DNA of 9,764 nucleotides from Burkholderia gladioli (GTDB lineage: Bacteria; Pseudomonadota; Gammaproteobacteria; Burkholderiales; Burkholderiaceae), in NCBI GenBank assembly GCA_009914575.1, contig WNEB01000045.1, positions 1-9,764 on the forward strand, given 5' to 3'. The notes under the pieces are model-generated. The model was given only the letters and a program-made list of their open reading frames with translations. It searched no databases and was not told the origin of the DNA. Positions within the stretch are counted from its first letter, which is position 1; each line of letters starts with the position of its first letter. The position numbers and the translations under genes are program-made. Positions 6,467 through 9,764 of this stretch are shown here, in pieces.

Positions 6467-8026
6467 TTACTTGGTCGCCGAGGCCGGCTTGGCTGCCGCC
6501 GGCTTGGCCGGCGTCGTGGCCTTCGGTGCCGAGGCCAACGGCGCGGCTGCGCCTGCCGTCAGCGGCTTCGAGGTGCTTTCGGCCAGCAGCGACTTCGATT
6601 CCTGAACCGGCTTGCCTTCGAGCTTCGCCAGCGCCTGCTGGAGCATGAAGTCGTCGGCGCTGCCGAATTCCACCGGTTTGCGGTTGCGATCCTTCTCGCG
6701 CTGCTCCGGCGTCTTCTTGTCGTTCTGCTCTTCGAGAATGCGGAGCTGGTCGAGACGGCGCTGCTCGCGTGCCTCGAGTTCCTTCTTCTCGTTCGGATCC
6801 TGCGTGTTCGCGAGGTGGTTCGTGTAATCCACTTCGCGCGTGACGAGCACGTCGTCCGGATCGCCGTCGGCGAACTGATCGACCGGGATATCCGGCACGA
6901 TGCCCTTGTTCTGGATCGAGCGGCCTCTCGGCGTGTAGTAGTACGCTGTGGTCAGGCGCAGGCCGGTGTCGGCGGTCAGCGGACGCACGGTTTGCACCGA
7001 GGCCTTGCCGAACGTGGTCTTGCCCATGATCTGCGCGCGATGCGAATCCTGCAGCGCGCCGGCGACGATTTCCGATGCCGACGCCGAGTAGGCGTTGGTC
7101 AGCACGATCATCGGCACGGTCTTGAAGATGGCCGGCAGGTTCTTGAGCGGATCGGAATCGAAGGTCGGCAGGCGGTAGTTGTCGTAATCGTCGCGATAGA
7201 CCTGCTTCGAATCGGGGATCTGGCCGTTGGTCGACACCACCACCGAGTTCGGCGGCAGGAACGCGCCGGCCACGCCGACCGCGCTCTGCAGCAGGCCGCC
7301 GCCGTTGTTGCGCAGGTCGACGACGAGGCCCTTCAGGTTCGGCTGCTGACGCGCGATGTCTTGCAGGCGGGCTGCGAGATCGGGCGTGGTGCGTTCCTGG
7401 AAGCTCGTGATGCGGATGTAAGCGTAGCCCGGATCCAGCATCTTCATCTTCACGCTCTGCACCTTGATGATGGCGCGCGTGACGGACACCGGGAAGGTGC
7501 GGTCGTCGGTCTTGCGGAAGATGGTCAGCGTGACCTTGGTGCCCGGATCGCCGCGCATCTGCTTGACGGCCTTGTCGAGCGTCATGCCGCGAACGGGCTT
7601 GTCGTTGATGCGCGTGATCAGGTCGCCCGGACGGATGCCGGCGCGGAACGCGGGCGTGTCCTCGATCGGCGAGATCACCTTCACGAGGCCGTCTTCCTGC
7701 GAAATCTCGATGCCCAGGCCGGCGAAGCTGCCCTTAGTCTGTTCCTGCAATTCCTGGTAGTCGGTCTTGTCGAGATAGGACGAGTGCGGGTCGAGGCTCG
7801 ACACCATGCCCTTGATCGTCGCCGTCAGCAGCTTCTTGTCGTCGACCGGTTCGACGTATTCACGCTTGATCTGGCCGAACACCTCGGCGAACAGCCGCAG
7901 TTGGTCGAGCGGCAGCGGCGTCGTGATCGTGGCTTGCTGGGCGGACGCGGAAATCTGGAGCGTCGCGAAAACACCGGTGGCAAGGCCCGCAGCAACGAGG
8001 CCGATATTCTTCAATTTCATTCGCAT
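6467..8026 (-). CDS. ctpA: S41 family carboxy-terminal processing protease with PDZ domain
   Basis: An exported serine protease of the CtpA/Prc family, which trims or degrades envelope proteins from their C-terminal end. The 519-residue product starts with a signal peptide: MRMKLK, a hydrophobic run (8-22) and likely cleavage near ASAQ (27-30). A PDZ domain follows at about 95-180, with GSFAGLGIEI and the loop AGIRPGDLITRI. The protease core has GLVVDLRNNGGGLL (233-246), the nucleophile Ser316 in AYSASASEI and the general base Lys341 in TTFGKASVQ, 25 residues apart as in Prc and CtpA. The tail is a charged, probably helical stretch (410-450) and then an Ala/Pro/Lys-rich end (490-519). The second ATG, two codons on, is an equally possible start; neither has a clear ribosome site. 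Its substrate cannot be told from the sequence. Confidence 0.93.
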   Translation of the reverse strand: MRMKLKNIGLVAAGLATGVFATLQISASAQQATITTPLPLDQLRLFAEVFGQIKREYVEPVDDKKLLTATIKGMVSSLDPHSSYLDKTDYQELQEQTKGSFAGLGIEISQEDGLVKVISPIEDTPAFRAGIRPGDLITRINDKPVRGMTLDKAVKQMRGDPGTKVTLTIFRKTDDRTFPVSVTRAIIKVQSVKMKMLDPGYAYIRITSFQERTTPDLAARLQDIARQQPNLKGLVVDLRNNGGGLLQSAVGVAGAFLPPNSVVVSTNGQIPDSKQVYRDDYDNYRLPTFDSDPLKNLPAIFKTVPMIVLTNAYSASASEIVAGALQDSHRAQIMGKTTFGKASVQTVRPLTADTGLRLTTAYYYTPRGRSIQNKGIVPDIPVDQFADGDPDDVLVTREVDYTNHLANTQDPNEKKELEAREQRRLDQLRILEEQNDKKTPEQREKDRNRKPVEFGSADDFMLQQALAKLEGKPVQESKSLLAESTSKPLTAGAAAPLASAPKATTPAKPAAAKPASATK

Positions 8027-8084
8027 AGGATCGTGTGCGTCGGAAAGCGCGTGTGGCTATGGCTTGAAGGTGTGAGGACGGTCA

Positions 8085-8090
8085 AGTATA
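8085..8090 (-). promoter_or_regulatory. Candidate -10 box for the protease gene
   Basis: On the minus strand TATACT lies about 59 bp upstream of the protease start in a local AT-rich patch. Overlapping it is TTGACC (8085-8080), which could instead act as a -35 with a weak CATAGC (8061-8056) 18 bp on. Which of the two is used is open. Confidence 0.35.
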
Positions 8091-8192
8091 TCCCCGATCG
8101 TCCGGATGCTTCGCCGTTGCGGGCGAAAGCCTCGACGAAGCGGGTTCGACAACGGCGGCGCGGCGGGGTTCGCGCGAATTTGCGATGCCCCG

Positions 8193-8305
8193 CGGCGGCG
8201 CCGTTTTCGGGCGCCGCCGAGGCGGTTCGCGCCGCCGCGCGGCGGCTGGCTGGCGCGAAACTGACGCGCGGCTGGCGGGCGCGACCGGTGTCGCGACGTG
8301 CCCGC
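8193..8305. other. Cluster of three GC-rich hairpins between gpmA and the protease gene
   Basis: The 296-bp gap 8027-8322 holds no credible gene. Its gpmA-proximal half has three consecutive inverted repeats. The first is 8193-8202 with 8210-8219 (10 bp, loop GTTTTCG). The second is 8226-8233 with 8252-8259, around a perfect 16-bp palindrome at 8231-8246. The third is 8275-8280 with 8300-8305, enclosing 8281-8285 with 8290-8294. None has a T-run, so they are not standard terminators. The hairpin nearest gpmA starts 17 bp after its stop on the minus strand and may still mark the transcript end. Confidence 0.45.
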
Positions 8306-8322
8306 CGCGCCGCGGCCCGCAC

Positions 8323-9069
8323 TTACTTCGACTTGCCCTGTTGCGCGACGGCGGCTTGCGCCGCGGCGATGGCGGCCTGGTCGCCGAGGTAGTAATGCTT
8401 GATCGGCTTGAGGTTCTCGTCGAGTTCGTAGACGAGCGGCACGCCGTTCGGGATGTTCAGGCCGACGATGTCCGAATCCGAAATGCCGTCGAGGTACTTG
8501 ATCAGCGCGCGCAGCGAGTTGCCGTGCGCGGCGATCAGCACCTGCTTGCCGGCCTTGACCGCCGGGGCGATCGACTCGTTCCACAGCGGCAGCACGCGGG
8601 CCACGGTGTCCTTCAGGCATTCGGTGAGCGGCAGCTGCTCGCGCGGCACCTTGGCGTAGCGCGGGTCGGCGAACGGCGCGCGTTCGTCGGTCGGCTCCAG
8701 CGCCGGCGGCGGCGTGTCGTAGCTGCGGCGCCAGACGAGCACCTGTTCGTCGCCGAACTTGGCAGCCGTTTCGGCCTTGTTCAGGCCCGACAGCGCGCCG
8801 TAGTGGCGTTCGTTGAGGCGCCAGGTGTGGACCACCGGCCGGTACATCTGGTCCATCTGGTCCTGCACGTGCCACAGCGTGCGGATCGCGCGCTTGAGCA
8901 CCGACGTGTAGGCGATGTCGAACGCGTAGCCGGCTTCCTTCAGCAGGACGCCGGCCTGGCGCGCCTCGTTGTTGCCCTGTTCGGTCAGGTCGACATCGAC
9001 CCAGCCGGTGAAGCGGTTTTCCTTGTTCCAGGTCGATTCGCCGTGGCGGATGAGAACGAGCTTGTACAT
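8323..9069 (-). CDS. gpmA: 2,3-bisphosphoglycerate-dependent phosphoglycerate mutase
   Basis: Interconverts 3- and 2-phosphoglycerate in glycolysis and gluconeogenesis through a phosphohistidine, in the cytosol. The ATG at 9069 gives 248 residues, the usual length for the cofactor-dependent family. LIRHGES places the phosphorylated His9, and the second histidine is His182 in [11 protein letters not shown]. Glu87 is in [12 protein letters not shown], with the substrate-binding run [12 protein letters not shown] at 17-28. The frame stays open upstream to 9135, but the family starts at [11 protein letters not shown]. No strong ribosome site is seen. The alanine-rich tail (229-248) lies outside the core. 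The next gene on the strand, the protease, begins 296 bp on, so it is probably a separate unit. Confidence 0.96.
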   Translation of the reverse strand: MYKLVLIRHGESTWNKENRFTGWVDVDLTEQGNNEARQAGVLLKEAGYAFDIAYTSVLKRAIRTLWHVQDQMDQMYRPVVHTWRLNERHYGALSGLNKAETAAKFGDEQVLVWRRSYDTPPPALEPTDERAPFADPRYAKVPREQLPLTECLKDTVARVLPLWNESIAPAVKAGKQVLIAAHGNSLRALIKYLDGISDSDIVGLNIPNGVPLVYELDENLKPIKHYYLGDQAAIAAAQAAVAQQGKSK

Positions 9070-9150
9070 AGAGATGGCTTGCAGGTCGGTAGTAAGGAAG
9101 CGGGCCGGACGGCGCGGGCGGAGCCCGGGTGCCATCCTGTCATGGCGGTT

Positions 9151-9160
9151 ATTTTATAAT
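9151..9160. promoter_or_regulatory. Overlapping candidate -10 boxes, one toward gpmA and one outward
   Basis: The AT-rich stretch reads TAAAAT (9156-9151) or TATAAA (9158-9153) on the minus strand, 82-84 bp upstream of gpmA. It also reads a perfect TATAAT on the plus strand (9155-9160), pointing away from gpmA. No good -35 is seen in either direction. The plus-strand box now faces only the repeat element and the IS30 remnant. Confidence 0.45.
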
Positions 9161-9238
9161 GGCGGGATTGTCCTTTTCGATTTCTCTTTTTAGCGGCGGA
9201 TCCTCCGTGACGTTCTTTACCGAGGCGGCCTCAAATCT
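9161..9238. other. Short non-coding stretch between the gpmA promoter region and the repeat element
   Basis: These 78 bp are slightly less GC-rich than the rest and hold no gene I can support. They are unlike the IS30 transposase on the other side of the element, so the element does not simply split an intact IS30 copy at this place. Confidence 0.5.
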
Positions 9239-9494
9239 GCCTCTCTTGAATTTCGAGTGGGTGGATTTTTCCGGGTCAAGGGCGGGCGAAGCCCGGCGCA
9301 GCGAACCCTTGATGCGGAGAAATCTACGAGCACGCTTGAGGGCTCGGGCCAGGCAAAGCTTTGCGCCGCCTGGCCCCCGAACCCGTCCGGCGGCGAGGAC
9401 TTCCCCGCCTTGGGGCGGGGCTAGGATACCGTTTTGCGACGTAGGTTTTCGTACCCCGGCGGCCCTTTTCACCCACTCAAATTTCAAGAGAGCC
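9239..9494 (+). mobile_element. MITE-like 256-bp element with 25-bp terminal inverted repeats
   Basis: The ends 9239-9263 and 9470-9494 are inverted repeats matching at 22 of 25 positions. The interior has no credible gene but strong nested hairpins. The 155 bp from 9340 to the right end recur at 1-164 in the same orientation, so the right end at 9494 is defined by two independent junctions. No target-site duplication is obvious: bases next to the two ends differ. No transposase with matching ends is in the window, so any movement would need an enzyme elsewhere. Open frames crossing it look like by-products of its GC-rich sequence. The family is not identified. Confidence 0.7.
9264..9420 (+). 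other. Hairpin-rich core of the element, possible structured RNA
   Basis: Three stacked stems nest from outside in. First, 9264-9273 pairs with 9315-9324 (10 pairs, one G-T). Second, 9276-9282 pairs with 9306-9312 (7 pairs). Third, 9283-9287 pairs with 9291-9295 around a GAA loop. Then comes a long stem, 9340-9354 with 9368-9384, carrying a two-base bulge and one mismatch at 9381 that is paired in the left copy. Last come 9385-9388 with 9397-9400 and 9403-9409 with 9414-9420. This density suggests a folded RNA, or single-stranded DNA hairpins, rather than plain spacer. No promoter for it is identified. Confidence 0.4.
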
Positions 9495-9764
9495 GAAACA
9501 AGCGTCTGCCACGCTCGCGTGGCACCGATCGGCGCGGAGCCATTCCCGACATGGTCAGCATCCACGTGCGTCCGCCCGAGGTCAACGACCGCCTCATGCC
9601 CGGCCACTGGGAAGGCGACCTCATCAAGGGCGCCGGAAACAAGTCGTCCGTGGCCGTCCTCGTTGAGCGCATGAGCCGCGCCGTGCTGCTGGCCAAGATG
9701 CCGGACGCGACCGCCGCGTCGGCCCTGGCCGCCTTCACGACCAAGCTTCAATTGCTCGTCGAAC
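9495..9764 (+). pseudogene. IS30-family transposase, 5'-truncated and cut by the window end
   Basis: The plus-strand frame through the ATG at 9551 reads RLPRSRGTDRRG, IPDMVSIHVRPPEVNDR, MPGHWEGDLIKG, SSVAVLVERMSRAVLLAKM and DATAASALAAFTTKL. This is the catalytic-domain start of IS30-family transposases as I know them; the aspartate in WEGDL is the first residue of the DDE triad. The N-terminal helix-turn-helix half is missing. Upstream, similarity gives way at or just after 9494, exactly where the repeat element ends. The frame is open to position 9764 and continues outside, so the integrity of the C-terminal half is unknown. Without its DNA-binding half it should be inactive. Confidence 0.8.

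Noticed and set aside
6326..8392. 688-residue plus-strand open frame opposite the protease gene
   Set aside because: It is antisense to a protease with a signal peptide, PDZ domain and catalytic residues; its own sequence shows no domain.
165..9238. Composite transposon carrying the core genes as cargo
   Set aside because: The genes between the repeats are in an order typical of the chromosome and have matching composition, so two independent insertions are simpler than transposition of the whole block.
9340..9420. CRISPR array or tRNA-like structure
   Set aside because: There is no regular repeat-spacer spacing and no cloverleaf with conserved T-loop bases; the stems differ from one another.
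9239..9494. Firm call of a TnpB or IscB guide RNA
   Set aside because: The folding is suggestive, but no nuclease gene is present, the terminal inverted repeats do not fit IS200/IS605 ends, and I cannot match a known consensus.
9129..9751. Open frames on both strands crossing the repeat element and the IS30 fragment
   Set aside because: They pass through inverted repeats and hairpins and run out of frame over the recognisable transposase. They look like translated repeat rather than genes.

Overview
This is high-GC proteobacterial DNA. Its gene set and order match the genus Burkholderia: gshA-gshB next to a single mannose-family EIIA, ptsH and ptsI, facing a minus-strand gpmA, carboxy-terminal protease and moeB block. 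A plant-associated species of the gladioli/glumae type is my guess from memory and cannot be settled from this window.

Layout. Positions 1-164 are a repeat whose left part lies outside the window. The plus strand then carries gshA (194-1483) and gshB (1525-2481), the two enzymes of glutathione synthesis. Next come a lone mannose-type EIIA (2655-3122), HPr/ptsH (3203-3472) and Enzyme I/ptsI (3692-5464). ptsH and ptsI are separated by an intrinsic terminator and a TATAAT box, so ptsI probably has its own transcript. A 14-bp stem with T-rich flanks on both sides (5487-5521) separates ptsI from the convergent minus-strand genes. Those are, in transcription order, gpmA (9069-8323), a secreted S41 carboxy-terminal processing protease (8026-6467) and a MoeB/ThiF-family adenylyltransferase (6314-5562).

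The right end is mobile. A 256-bp element (9239-9494) has 25-bp imperfect terminal inverted repeats and an interior full of nested hairpins. It is followed directly by an IS30-family transposase that lacks its N-terminal part and runs off the window. The 155-bp right part of this element is nearly identical, in the same orientation, to positions 1-164. About 9.1 kb of core genes is therefore bracketed by two copies.

The core genes look intact and conventional: glutathione synthesis, a soluble regulatory PTS phosphorelay without a permease, one glycolytic enzyme, an envelope protease and a sulfur-carrier activator. The part least explained by standard annotation is the hairpin-rich inverted-repeat element, with one copy 29 bp from the gshA start codon and the other at the broken end of an IS30 gene.
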